64,000 nucleotides of DNA from Trichoplax adhaerens (Eukaryota > Placozoa > Uniplacotomia > Trichoplacea > Trichoplacidae): contig NW_002060945.1 in the NCBI RefSeq assembly GCF_000150275.1, positions 5,484,454-5,548,453 of the forward strand, read 5' to 3'. The translations under genes were made by a program, and so were the position numbers. The notes beneath the pieces were generated by a model. It made no database searches, was not told where the DNA came from, and worked only from the letters and a program-made list of their open reading frames with translations. Positions within the stretch are counted from its first letter, which is position 1; every line of letters starts with the position of its first letter. This document shows positions 41,380 through 58,095 of this stretch, in pieces.

Positions 41380-42400
41380 TAGCCAATGCGTTATGAAGAT
41401 AGTGTAGATGATCCATCATCGATTGCAACTGCGATCGCAATGGTGGATTCCATCTCTCTTTTAGACTATCTTGACAGGGATAGAAAAGAGTTGTTTTCTA
41501 TTTTCACTGGCTGCTATAGTCATGGAGTGTAGTGGAGGATAGATAATGTAGATAATCCATCATCGATTGCAAGTGCAATCGCAATGGTGAACTGAATCTC
41601 TCTCTCAGACTATCTTGACATGGATAGAAAAGAGTTGTTTTCTATTTTCACTGGCTGCTATAGTCATGGAGTGTAGTGGAGGATAGATAATGTAGATAAT
41701 CCATCATCGATTGCAAGTGCAATCGCAATGGTGAACTGAATCTCTCTCTCAGACTATCTTGACATGGATAGAAAAGAGTTGTTTTCTATTTTCACTGGCT
41801 GCTATAGTCATGGAGTGTAGTGGAGGATAGATAATGTAGATAATCCATCATCGATTGCAAGTGCAATCGCAATGGTGAACTGAATCTCTCTCTCAGACTA
41901 TCTTGACATGGATAGAAAAGAGTTGTTTTCTATTTTCACTGGCTGCTATAGTCATGGAGTGTAGTGGAAGATAGATAGTGTAGATAATCCATCATCGATT
42001 GCAAGTGCAATCGCAATGGTGAACTGAATCTCTCTCTTTTAGACTATCTTGACATGGATAGAAAAGAATTGTTTTCTATTTTCACTGGCTGCTGTAGTCA
42101 TGGACAGTAGGTGGAGGAGAGTGTAGATGATCCATGATCGATCGCAAGTGCAATCGCAATGGTGAACTAAATCTCTCCCTCAGACTATCTTGACATGGAT
42201 AGAAAAGAGTTGTTTTCTATTTTCACTGGCTGCTATAGTCATGGACTGTAGGTGGAGGAGAGTGTAGATGATCCATGATCGATCGCAAGTGCGATTGCAA
42301 CGGTGAACTGAATCTCTCTCTCAGACATTCATTAGAATGGCTAAAAAAGATTTAGTTTCTATTTTCACTGCCTTGGATATGCATGGAGTGTAGTGGAGGA
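41380..42400. repeat. Seven-copy minisatellite, about 141-base unit
   Basis: Units can be phased on CCATCATCGATTGCAA (or CCATGATCGATCGCAA), found near 41412, 41561, 41701, 41844, 41989, 42132 and 42272. Each unit also has a GTGCAATCGCAATGG segment, a CTCTCTCTCAGAC stretch, GAAAAGAGTTGTTTTCTATT and CACTGGCTGCTATAG. Units 2-5 are almost identical; the outer ones diverge. GATTGCAA and the following (T)GCAATC form a small inverted repeat in most units. Confidence 0.97.
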
Positions 42401-44788
42401 GACGTGGACTGATGACATCATCTTGAAAGTATACTTGTTTGGGTACAGCATCGTAGTCAAAGCGGTAGTCTATCGTGCGACTTGGATGTAGGATAGCCCC
42501 TAAGGGCTAGTAGGACATTTTTCACTGTCGATGCCTTGTACCTTGATCAGACTGACGAGGCAAGTAGGGGATTCTTTCCCTAGTTGATGTCATGACCAAG
42601 TGAAAATGGCTGCCTTGATATAGCCAATAGGAAGGATTGTGTTGGATGGATAAAATCAGAATCATGGACTAAAGCTTCCTTGCAGGATGATGCATTGACT
42701 CATTCTACAAATGATACCGTCTATAATACTGCAGGCGCTCGCCATCTTACAGTACTGTAGTTGACTCTGAAAGTCTTTCACTTAAAATCGAGATCCTTCA
42801 TTGACTTTGATAAAGCATTTCGCTTAGACAGGGTTGTTGATTGTAGCGGGTAGTACCTATTGAAATCGCCTATACTGTACATATCATTCTATTTCTACTC
42901 CTCCTACTAAATGCTTGAAAAATTCAACCTGTCAAAAACACCATGATAACTTACCAAATAACATCAGTTCCAATCTCAAATATCGCTGGTTTGGTTTTCT
43001 ATTGTAATCGATCACACTTGTTAATCGATTGTGGCAGAAAGGATTATAAATTATATATCCCTTAATGATATACTTAACAAAATAGCTGTCTTACTCTAAA
43101 GCTACCCTTATTGCATCGATCGCTATCCCATTCTACGGGGAGCAATGGTAGCATGCTCTTATTATGATTCAATCTTTCGACGACTAAAAATTCATTTACT
43201 CTAATACAGTCATGATGTTTGGATAGGAGAAGTTGACATGCCAGTACAAATCTTTTTCCATGGCAACATCTTAAATTTCAGCAGCGTACAGTAGCATCAA
43301 AGCCTGTACAATACAAATCGATCAATCGAGCACAATCCATATATTATAACGACAATCGGTTATACAGTAGAGTAACGACCTTGACCATTCAATTTGGTAC
43401 TACCAATCTCATGGCCATGATCGAATGACTACTTTTCCTCACTCGCATCAGAGTAGCTTTATACATTGGCCAGTGCTGGTCAATCTGTAGCTTGTTGATA
43501 CATTTATGTTATCATCGGTAGAAATGATCGCCTATACCCCCCTACTTCTGACTAGCGCTATCGAAATCAATTTTAAGACTTTGACAACTTCTCTCCTACA
43601 TACACAGAGCATAGCAGACGTCAAATCTAGCCATAAAAAGTAGACTTGTCAACTAGCAGTCTTGGCGGATCAATGCAATACGATAATCTTAGTTTGCTTC
43701 TATTTGAAGACATTCATACCAGTTGATCTCTTGACGCTTTACCCTTTTAGAAGTTACTGCCGTTGTCATGCCTTTGATTTTCCTATTATGTAGCTAATCT
43801 TTTCGGAGTAATGTTAAAACATGGAAGTTTATCTTCAAACTACCAATAGAACAAGAGCTCAAATGACTCGTACCCTTATCCACAAGACCACAATGGACTC
43901 CATCGGCTACCAAAACTGTTCATTGCAATGTAATCTTGTGCGTCATCATTTATTAAGACCTAGATCTATATGCTCTCAGACATTGACAGCCCTGTGAACA
44001 TAATGATGGTCACAAGACTGTACGGAATGCATACATTTCGATCTTAAATCTTATTGCTGTATTACACCTATTCCCATTATGCTTTACATGCGTGTATTCG
44101 AATAATTGTATAGGTTAATAGACCGATAAATTAAATATTCATCAATTATTGATAGTGATTCATATACAACATTGGGAAAACTCTGATTAGTTCAAAGGAG
44201 AAGATCGGCGGGTAGAAAATTGAATGTTCCTGCTTGGTGCTACCATATTCTGCGTCTACCAGCCAATGCTGTAATCCACAAATATTACCTTTATAATACA
44301 TTTAAAACGTCCACTCAGTCAAGCTAACACGAGCACCTAATAGATAGAAGGTTCTATTAGTCAATTCATGACAATAAGACCAAAAAACAAATCCTGTTTT
44401 TTTATAATGTACTAACACTAATATTATAAAATGGAAATCATTCTGCTTTAGTCTGCTATTTATGCACACTACAGTACTATACTGTAGTTCCCATTGATCC
44501 AGTCTGATATCAACAATCAATTCCATGCAATGGAAGCGAATTGCTATTCCTTTTCTTCACCAAAGTTTTTATAAGTTTATCAAATAAACTGTGAAACTGA
44601 ATCCACAATAACTTTTCCATATGAAGAATTTGACTGTATATACGCGTACAGTATGCTACCTAACTCTATCTTAGATTCGTCTTTCTGCTTTTTGATATGA
44701 TCGTACGCTTATAGCAAAATCAAGTTGAGATTATTTGGCTGTGGAGTGGGAAAACGTATCCGAAGATATCATAGTGCGAGGATTCATC

Positions 44789-48517
<3,729 letters not shown>

Positions 48518-50979
48518 AGAAAAAATTGTATCCTATTTTTATATCTGTGTCATTTTAGAAATTATACAGTTTGTTACTTTCAATTATGTCAACTGCAGCC
48601 ATTGTTAGTAATTGGTAAGGTCACGATATCTTCCCTGCAGTAATTCGCAATTTGGTGGTTGGTATACAAATCGCGATCTATAAAAGTGGTTATGATATTA
48701 TACTTTAATTCGCGAAATTGATGATTACAACGTTCCCTCTTATTTTGGTCGAAATCATCATTGTCTTTCTCGTCGCTATTTAGTTGTTTGACAATTTATC
48801 CTTGCTATCATGGTTTTATTGGTAATGTTTCCGAAGAAATCACTAATCTATATTCAAAATTGATTTTTAAGCTATTTTCTTGCACATGCACAATTGTATT
48901 TTAACGCATTCATTAATAATCTTATTATACTCTATTATCATGAAGAATTTATGGCAATGATTGTAAAGCTATAATATCTTTCAACTGGAAAGCCAGAGCA
49001 TAAACTATTGCTTTACTTGCTAACTCATGAAATTTCGAACAGTACTAAGTACTATCACTCTATAACTACATATATCATATTATTGACACATATTAAACAA
49101 ATTTTTAGCTAACGTACCAATCTTAGAAGTTGCCAATTAAGGATTAATTCGTTTATTACAATTCTATTCTATCTACTCTTGTACCCTGAATATTGATAAG
49201 ATCGAAAATTGTCGTTTGACAAAGTAATGAAATTAATTTATTAGCTTGTTGAGGTTACAACCATATACGTATTGATCTTCGGACTGCCCTGTCTCCTATG
49301 ATTTACATGAAATTCATGCAATTAATACTCAGATTCTAAGACTATTGCGTAAATAAATATCTTACCAACTATCGCTTTGCAAAAAAAAAGTAAAGGTGAT
49401 TCGTTTACTTGGATTTACTGAACTCTTGTAGGTATTTAACGTTCCGTCTGTACAGTAAGTCAGTAGCGAATGATTTCGTAGGTAATGCATGTAAATACAA
49501 AGAAAGTTACTATGTGCTTTAGGAAGTAATGTTTCACAGGCTTTTAGAGCCTGTTAAATGAGTCTTAAAAAGTTGTTTGGGTTTGTACTTTAAGCTGCAG
49601 ACGTGGTAGGTTCTGAGCTGTTTGTTGAGATTAGTACCGTATTTACTAAAAGAATTCCAGATAGAAACCATTGTGCTTTGATCGGTAACTTGCACAATTA
49701 AATGGATGGAATCGTTCTATCGTAAGGTTAAAACATGTTTACCATAAGCTTTCAAACTTTCCATCCCTAAAAATATATAATATCTACATATGCTATCTAT
49801 CTATTGTAACATTATTCATGTTTGTATTAGTCTTTTCTTATTGTTATGGCTATACCTACGCTTAGTATTTTTGAGAGACCTCCGCGACATACAACTATAC
49901 TCGTATACATATTTTAGTCTAGGCGGCCGAAGCATAATAATACTCGTATATATATACGCGTATGTAATCATCTTAAACATACACGTACAGTGTAATACAA
50001 GTGATTGATTATACCATATGATCTAAATTAACTCTATTTTATCGATATCAATATTGCATGTAATAAGGCTAGGCAGCTCAAATCGTAACATGAGGACTTC
50101 TACATAAACAGATTAATGATGTATATACTTTTAGTTTAATTATAATGTATAATTAATCAGCATTATGTAATCTTTCATGTCTATACTAATAATTTATGTC
50201 ATTTTTACAAGAATACGTTTGAAGATTGCATAGCATGATCACACACTAAACATTTTTATTAATTATCTCATACATTACGCTACATTGCACTGGTTATGTT
50301 TCATAACATAAATCTTTTTAAGTCAATAGACTAGCATACGCTCGGATACTGCAATTTTAGCGTCTAGTTGACTAAAATTTCATAATCCTTCATTTCCATA
50401 CCAATAATTTATGTCATCGCTATTAATTCTATAGACGCAGACTATACACAAACATGCATACACATCTGTAGTTTTTACGGTAAAGTCGTCATCATAGAGG
50501 ATTAAGATGTGCGTGTACGAATAAAGAGTTGTCGTGAACATTCCAAATCAATCACCCCAATAAGTAACAAAAATAATATTATTAGCATATCACTCATCGT
50601 TCAAGTGCTACTCAATATATGATACAGTACTAATGTAGCAATATTGTATATAACCTATTAACATATATACTGTATAGGCTTTTAAAGGTAATGAATGTAT
50701 TTCAAAATATGTTCTATACAATGATCTACCATAATATACAAAGTTATGGCATGAAAGAAGATAAGAATTAATTGCAATTTTGTAAGTTATTTTTCATAAT
50801 TTTTTATCTGGTGAGTATGAATACACAAATTTTATCTTAAAAACATAAACTAATAGCATTGAATAAAACATCGTGGTATATATTGATCGTCATTTTCACT
50901 CTAATCCAGTGCATGCACATCCAACAGCAGGACAACAATACTTCACGTGAGAGTCAAATTGATATCCATAATAGTCCAT
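48518..50979. other. Convergent intergenic region, CSK / IER3IP1
   Basis: 2.5 kb of AT-rich sequence between two gene 3' ends. No coding exon, RNA gene or ordered repeat was recognised. Palindromes of the TACAGTAC type are rare here. Confidence 0.55.
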
Positions 50980-52173
50980 TTATCCGAATAGTAATAGGAG
51001 AAGTATTGTGACAATGTTGAGACCTATAAGGGGAACTTTTTTAAGAAAAAAACAGGAATAAGAATTGGTGTAGTTTGCCAATTCCAACTTTGCTACATTA
51101 TACAAAGTAAGATCAACCATCTTTTCACAGTCGTTAACCATGTTAAGTATTAACACTGTAGTGGCTACAAGATTGATCGTATTTAGTCTATTTTTACATT
51201 TTAATCCTGCGTCTCTACTCCTATTTATGGTATATACGGGTAAAAGTATACTACTGTACTGTATGTTTCAATTAACACCATCTGGGTAATAAATTACACT
51301 ATTTGTCACTAAATTATTCAAAACGCTAACTGCATTATTCTTTGTACTCACTTCTTAGTAATGTTTGCACTGATTTAATAACGTTCATAAGTTTACTCTT
51401 GACCCCTTCTTCTTCGCCATATCCTTGAGGTTGAGATGAGGACCAACCGACTGAAATGATAGATCATTCTAGTTAGACAGTTATATCATCATTGTTCTTC
51501 ATCATCTATTTGCCAGCAATTACTTTGTAAGGCAATCCAATGTTCATCTATTGGCATGATGTATAATTGAATCAACGAGTACTACGTACTGTCTACTGAC
51601 AGTTTAGGATATTGAATTGTCCAATACACAAAGCATCATTTACAGTATAGTATTCTTTGTATGATGATAGATGTACCGTATTCATCAAGATTATCGTTCA
51701 ATTATCGACTCCATCATCAATGAAATACTTTACCTTACAGTTCATTTAAGTCTACTTATATAGAACTAAAGTAGAAGTCTTGGCAAGTATTTGTATTGTA
51801 GACTAAAACGATTCGGTCAATTCGTCTACAGTATGATATCTGAAGTTTGTAGTCTGCTTGTATGTAGGATATTTAGAGCACTTTCAACATTGTATCATCC
51901 ATCTTATTGCATCGTTTTCAATTGAAATACTATCCAACTTCTATCAAGTTATATCCACTCTACTTATGTTCAACTGATGAGTAAGGAGGAAGACTTTGGA
52001 TTGACAGTTCTTTACAGTAGTTGGAAAGTGAATTCTACTCTCGTCACAATACTGCACTGTGCATAGAATAACGGTACGATACCTTTGGCTAAAAATCGTT
52101 CTTCATTCAAGATAGCAATGGCATTAATACATAGCAGAGCCGCTTCTAACAAGGCGTATAAAGTGAAAGCCAT
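50980..52173 (-). CDS. IER3IP1: IER3IP1 / Yos1, small ER-Golgi transport protein
   Basis: Three minus-strand exons (52083-52173, 51352-51450, 50980-51035) encode 81 residues; human IER3IP1 has 82. The N-terminal membrane segment reads MAFTLYALLEAALLCINAIA, then ILNEERFL. The middle holds YGEEEGVKSKLMNVIKSVQTLLR and a second hydrophobic helix ends in LFG, exactly as in the family. Yos1-family proteins have two membrane spans and are needed for ER-to-Golgi vesicle traffic. The reading frame stays open 45 codons upstream of the chosen Met, but that extension is not conserved and is taken as 5' untranslated. The last exon is only 56 bases and was placed by its conserved end and in-frame splice. 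Confidence 0.95.
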
Positions 52174-52929
52174 CGGTCTTTGATTAATCCAAGGCTTCTT
52201 CCTTCTTCCAGTTGTTGTCCTTGCCAATGGCAATGCTGGCTCAAATATTGTAGTACAATTGTACAAGACAGGTTTAGCTACAAGCGCTACTAGACCAGTG
52301 CCTTCCATTTCACTCTAGCCCACAAAGCGATACTGTAGTTTCTATACAAAAGTCTACTTTTCAGGGTTCCAGTTCATGTTCCAGCTCAGTTTTCAGGGTT
52401 CCTATACGGTACAGTACTGTACAGTGTACAGTGTACAGTATTTCCAGTATTGTACAGTACTGTACTGTGTGCACTAATTCCACAGTGAGCATGTCAGTTC
52501 TGTACAGTGTACTGTACAGTGTACAGTATTTCCAGTACTGTACTGTACTGCGTGCATTAATTCCACAGTGAGCATGTCAGTACTGTACAGTGTACAGTAC
52601 TGAACGCTCATATGTACTGTACACTGTACACCTGGATGATCAAACTCAACCCAATCTTGTCCTTTGGCTAAATGTTGGGGACTAACTGCAGCAAACACAT
52701 TTCTATTAATAAATAAATAGAAGTAAAGGCATTAATTGCATTCCATAAAGGAATCGAAGTCGTGGATAGACTGTGTCGGTGATACGGCGCTACTCAGACT
52801 AAGTGCTATTATCTTATCGTAGGAAGAAATCCACCGAAGGATCATCTCTATTTTTGAAATTGATACAGACTGTGCAACAAGCTAAAACTAGGAAATCCTG
52901 AAAGTAGAAACGAGTTCAATAATCCAATC
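52174..52929. promoter_or_regulatory. Divergent promoter region IER3IP1 / USE1 with palindrome repeats
   Basis: The 5' ends of two ER-Golgi traffic genes are 756 bases apart. Between 52395 and 52635 lie dense GTACAGTGTAC / TACAGTACTGTA palindromes. A unit of about 75-80 bases is also repeated: its TTCCACAGTGAGCATGTCAG segment occurs near 52489 and 52561. A shared control region is inferred from geometry; no known factor site is claimed. Confidence 0.5.
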
Positions 52930-55093
52930 ATGGTTACCATGACTAGAATAGAAATTGATTTTCAGCGTTTGCTATCACGTTGTGAAGCAATGGCATCAGA
53001 AATTACAAGAACGGATAAGCCAATTGACTGGAGACTAGAAAGGGTAAATAGATCAATGTCGACAGTCGATAGACGTGGACTTGTCGTTATTCAAATAACA
53101 GTATCATGGTATTGTTGGTATTCTTCATTTATTCGTCGGTCAAGATATTTGAAATAATTTTGTGCTGTAGTCGACTATCAAATACAATGCTGTTGTACAT
53201 AGTACCTGCTATAAAGGAAATGAATACCATCAATCTCAACTAAGTGTAATTGACCCTTTGATTGTACTTTGTCATGTTGCAGTTTATCGATACGTTGTAT
53301 AACAAGTATCTTGAATTAGAAAAATCCGGCAGGTAAGTTGAAATTCTTTTCGTTGATCAATGGATTATGTTAACGATGCCAACATGACGATACTGTAGTA
53401 CTGTATAGTGAGTACAAGTATACACGTAGATGATCTCGTTCTTATTAGGCAATATGCTAAACGAGTTCAACTCTATCGTACTAAAGTGATCATCCACAAA
53501 AAACCATAGATACTGTAGCAGACTCTTGTAAGCTGTGCTGACGTAAACAGTAACTGCGTAATATCTTACGAGAATAATTACTGTATAGCTACCACAATTC
53601 GATAGTCATTGCTATTAGCTAATATGCTGTAGGCTAAACAATAGTTCCGTCATAGTTATAAAATTACATTGCTACTTTAATCAATGAATGACTCAATCCT
53701 ATCGATCGATACTGTTTACGTCTACCCTAATAAAGTTATCAATAATTCCACATAGCTACTCCGGACCTCAAAGTATCACTGATTATACTAAGAGAATGAA
53801 TTTCTTGAAGTGTTATGTTGAAAATGAAAAGGTACTTGTAATAGTATCATATGGTATGTTGTATGTGTACATGCGATACCAGTTCCAACTTTCAATGACT
53901 GTAGTTATTTTGACAGCATACCAGCTCCGATTATATAATTATGAATACACGTGTTAAACTTGCACATAAGATACAGAAGCATATTAGATATGATACCGAT
54001 ATTGGTGATATTTCGCTACAGTTTATTCTCTTATATCATCATTTAATTTTTACCATAATGCTGTCTTGATAGTCACGAAAAAGAACAAGTGAAATCGAAC
54101 AACCGACTACAACAGCCCGATATCTACTTAACGGTGATAGTCATCCTGACGAAAATGGAAAGAATTTACACTATCTTGCAAGATCTAAATATCATAAAGA
54201 TATGAAGGAGGAGTTATTTTCCAAAGTATGATACAATAGTATACCTTGATATAAACGCACTATAAATGATATCATTTTAATGCTGTTTGATTTTTGGTCA
54301 TAGGACATCAAGAAAAAAAATCCATTACCAGGTAAGTACCAAGAATAGATATCTATAACAGTCATCTACTCATGTAAGTTTGATGACTAATTTAACTCTA
54401 TATTGTATTTGGTAAAAAATGTTATCACTGAAAGGCCAAGAAGAAGCGTCATTAAGAAAGAGGTATGATTAATTTCATAAATACGTTACACGTATAGAAC
54501 AAGTCGGTAGAAAGCGAATTTCTTTTATTAAGTGTGACACTATGTAGCCTCTCTACGCCATCACACGGATATTAACGACCTCCTAAACAATGATAACAGG
54601 TTACTGGGTGATGAAAACTCTACCGACGATAATGTTGATGACGATGCCTTATTAAAATACCACCGCGCCAATCATGAAAAGATAACTGAAGAAATGGCTG
54701 GTATGGCCAAGAGCTTAAAGCAAACTAGTTTACTAACGCGTGCTATAATTCAAGAAGATAATAAGGTAATAATAAATGCATTCAATCACTGCAGATAACT
54801 GCTTTACAGTAACTATACTACTAGAATGTTTTGGTATCAATTCCTGGAATGGAGTCTGTTAGAATGAAGGTAAAGATGCTGCTTTCTTTTTTTCTCGGCG
54901 ATGCCAGAATCTTCAATCAATAAATAAAACTGCTGATTCCAATTACGAAAGATTAAAGGTAGAATCTGACAGACTTTCAAAGCATGTAAAAAAGCCGTGC
55001 GCATGGTGGTTATGGATTATGCTGGCTTTTGTATGCTTTATATTCATATCTATGATTGTTTTCATTCGCATCTTTCCTAAAAGGCGTTATTAA
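52930..55093 (+). CDS. USE1: USE1, ER-localised SNARE
   Basis: Eight exons (52930-53043, 53283-53332, 53756-53831, 54073-54225, 54304-54331, 54435-54462, 54600-54765, 54908-55093) encode 266 residues (human USE1 259). A Met three codons in (MTRIEIDFQRLLSRCEAMAS) is an equally good start and aligns better with human. IDWRLER, YTKRMNFLKCYVENEK and the SNARE-like heptads (EEMAGMAKSLKQTSLLTRAI) follow. A C-terminal anchor with WWLWIMLAFVCFIFISMIVF closes the protein. USE1 is the tail-anchored SNARE, with syntaxin 18, Sec20 and Sec22, that fuses Golgi-derived vesicles at the ER. Two 28-base exons are unusually small but needed by frame; the last acceptor (CCAG at 54904-54907) has a T-rich tract about ten bases upstream. 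Confidence 0.94.
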
Positions 55094-55858
55094 GTTGTTA
55101 ATATTGTATGATTTTTAATAATATGCTAGATCTACTAGCAGTATTGCACTCAGTATCACAAATTTGATTTTGATAAAAAATGTTAAACGAGTTATATACT
55201 ATATATTCCTGTACATTATTCCCAAAAAATATCACTACAATTTGTGCGATATCGAGTATACTAATTACGTATTCTGCAACGACAGACATAAATATATTAC
55301 GACGAAAAGGATGTCTTCAATTTTTTTAAGCAGTAATATTCTATATATCATACATTACGTGTTTATATATATTACGTATCACTATTAATCTAACGTATCT
55401 TGGCAATGATAATAATAACTGGACAAGGCGTAAATGAATTATTAGCAGCTTATTGTATTCGATTAAAAACTGCAGTAGATGTGCAGAAGCTTAAATATAG
55501 AATAAGGCACTCTAAAAAACAACTTACAATTTAGAAAATGAAGATGTCTTATCATCTTCGTATTAGGACAACATGGTACACAATAAAATCTTAAAATTTT
55601 TTCAATGTTAGAATATACAATTGATGCAGTGAAAAATAATAAAGCATCTGATGCGTAATTATTGATATCGTCAATTCTGTTTTATTTTTCTCTCTTTTTA
55701 TCTTCTCGAGCAACGGCAGACGTATCTAATTGCAAATAAAAAGTTGTTATGCAAATAGTATTCATAACAATTATTATAATCGTTGATGCCAATATGCACA
55801 TATCGTATCTTAGTGAAAACAAAATTTTTGCAACATATACCTAGCTTCGCGTCAGATA
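55094..55858. other. Convergent intergenic region USE1 / NNF1
   Basis: About 765 bases of very AT-rich DNA between two 3' ends. Short open frames on both strands (for example 55164-55388) show no conserved features. Confidence 0.55.
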
Positions 55859-57059
55859 CTAGCATGAGAAATGATCGTCAATAATCTGGCGTCGTTGTTT
55901 TAATATTTCTGCAGCATCTGCCACTTCTTGCTTGATCTATAATGCCAAAAATATTAATTATAAAACGAACGAATAACTACACACACCATTCTACCGTTAT
56001 TATATACTGATTGAATGATGATTGTATTACAAACCTTCACTAAATCATCCTTGCATTGATTGAGGTAGTAGAACTTCTCTTTCATTCTTTCGCTGCGTCC
56101 ATCCGTTAAAGAATGATTAGTAGGACGCCTTCAGTACATAAAGTAACAGGATTATTTACAAATACGATATTTAGTCTCATATCTTCATGAATATGACTGT
56201 ATAGAATGTTTAATGAAAGAAAGTTTTTCCCTTCAAGTCAATTTTAATTGAGTTAACAGAAGGCTTACCAAGCTTTTACACCTTTACGATCAGGAAAATG
56301 CTGATAAAATTGATTCTGTACTCTAACCAATTCTTTTAAAGCTAACGGAATTTCCTCTTCCTCTAACATAACTTGAAACTCGTCCTAACAATTGTCAATA
56401 TTGGAATACAGATGTTTATTGCTTACAACTTGACAGGCTAACAGGCTGTATATATAATAGTGTCTAGTATTCACAATCATCCTACACCAACGTACCTATG
56501 TAATGTAAATACTTAGACTCCTTTCAAATTAGAAACAGATTGACTTTATTCGCTATAAGTTATACGATAGACTCATTTAAAGCAGTATACAGTACTGTAA
56601 GACTTTCATCAAGAAGACTTGATCGGAAAACAAGATAACGTACATATTATACAAACCTCCATAGACTTTTTCAGTTTTTCTAGGCATTGTTGTATAATTT
56701 CTAACGCAACTTCAGGTTTTGGATTGGAAGCATTATGCTTAGATTGACGCCGATATAACTTGACACATTTAGCCCTGATCAATCCATTAACAAGGAATTA
56801 TGTCGAGTTTGAATACATTCTAGCCTTCAACAAATTGTACTCTTTACTACAAACTCAATTTGTGGTGATGAAATCGACTAAGTTCCATATTTTATTATCA
56901 CTAGAACCACTTGTTATTGTCATTCCAACGATTTACCTGTCTATCATTTACAATCATACACAATTCAATTTCCACTTACTGCGCTTTCTTGGTGGCATCT
57001 TCTACTGCTAAATTAAGAGCTTTACGCAAGTTGACCTCTCGCAAGTCTGCTGCATCCAT
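55859..57059 (-). CDS. PMF1: PMF1/NNF1-like kinetochore (MIS12 complex) subunit
   Basis: Five minus-strand exons (56980-57059, 56657-56774, 56269-56384, 56035-56128, 55859-55936) encode 161 residues, starting MDAADLREVNLRKALN. The sequence is mostly charged helix. The assignment rests on a segment resembling human PMF1: EIIQQCLEKLKKSMEDEF, then an Asp/Glu-rich turn, an AWRP motif and a C-terminal helix with VADAAEILKQRRQI (human has AWRP and LADAVLAGRRQV). NNF1/PMF1 pairs with MIS12 in the complex that joins centromeric chromatin to the NDC80 complex. The gene structure is sound; the family call is moderate because NNF1 evolves fast and this was compared from memory. It is shorter than human PMF1 (about 205), lacking N- and C-terminal extensions. 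Confidence 0.65.
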
Positions 57060-57134
57060 CTTGTTCTCACTATTATAATACGCGCCACTGCGGTTCGGCT
57101 AGTAACCGCTCATGCGTATTAAACAACAGGTGAG

Positions 57135-57285
57135 ACTCCTTACAGTACAGTACTGTACACTTGTACAGTATATTACTACAGTATACAATACACTACTGCG
57201 CAGTCAAATTAACTCACAAGTACAGTACGTACTGTATACGAGCGAGGTATCTACTGTACAGTACAGTACAGTACAGTACAGTGTT
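57135..57285. promoter_or_regulatory. Palindrome cluster upstream of NNF1
   Basis: Overlapping TACAGTAC / GTACTGTAC units, including a run of about five TACAG repeats. This is the third such cluster near the start codons of a divergent pair in this window. Confidence 0.4.
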
Positions 57286-57699
57286 ATTTTTGGCAGAGGA
57301 AACCTTAGAGCTTTCGGATCCTCTTGGGGATTGAGGTTTCTTAAAGACGTTTGTGGCTTTAATTAAAATGAAATTAAAATCGCAGTATATTAGTAAAGTG
57401 TACATGAACGTTTTAGTCTAAGTGTAGTAGTACTGTACTACTACTTTTAGAAAAGGAGACAACGTTTACTGCTATCATGGACAGGGTCATACAAAAATAA
57501 GTGCAGCAAGGTAGCAGCTGCTACACTCATTCTGAAAAGGTACAACGCAAACTACAGAGCACGTATTTCAACGAAATAATTCATGATTAGTATTCCAACT
57601 GATGATACATGGTAAGAAATAACTTTAGATTGACATTGTCTTGAAAATTTGAACGTTTTGCACTTTGTGATATATACCCAATCACGAAATTCCAAATTT

Positions 57700-58095
57700 T
57701 AGAAAAATAAGTGCTTTATTGAATCTTATACAAAGATTAACTACACACAGCTCTACCCTAGCCGAATGCTACTACTAAAGACTTCTAGAACGAACTAACA
57801 GAATAATCGAAAGTTGCATGCTTTTATACTTTTCGTAGCATTCGCAGCTACAATCTGCACGGCAACCTTTTACCTGATTTTACACATACTGTAGTTAAAT
57901 TATTCTTAGTAACTCTACTCTACTGCGGACCATCATTAATCCGATATGGATACGACTTCAGTATTTACGTAGACATTATTCACACCAGCCAAAGTACAAT
58001 GAATTAACCATATCCGAATATATGATTTACAGTTCTATTTTTACCTATAACCTTATTAGTAACTCAACACCTTACTGTATATAGTCATCTGTACT
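57700..58095. repeat. Dispersed repeat, copy 1 (copy 2 at 63590-64000)
   Basis: About 400 bases match 63590-64000 in direct orientation, sharing TACAAAGA.TA.CTACACA.AGCTCTAC.CTA, GCAGCTACAATC, CCATCATTAATCC.ATAT, GTAGACATTATTC and CCTTATTAGTA.CTCAA. Both copies contain a frame ending in similar residues (PSLIRYGYDFSIYVDII here), but here it is interrupted upstream by stops. Confidence 0.85.

Larger units (their letters stand above)
39086..44788. other. Intergenic, pseudokinase 2 to CSK
   Basis: 5.7 kb. It contains a (CATT)n microsatellite, a palindrome and CCAGT-repeat block, a candidate orphan exon and a seven-copy minisatellite, each listed separately. From 42400 to 44788 no gene could be recognised on either strand. 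Confidence 0.6.

Noticed and set aside
52174-52308. 45-residue N-terminal extension of IER3IP1
   Set aside because: The family starts exactly at MAFTLY; the extension is not conserved and would precede the first membrane helix.
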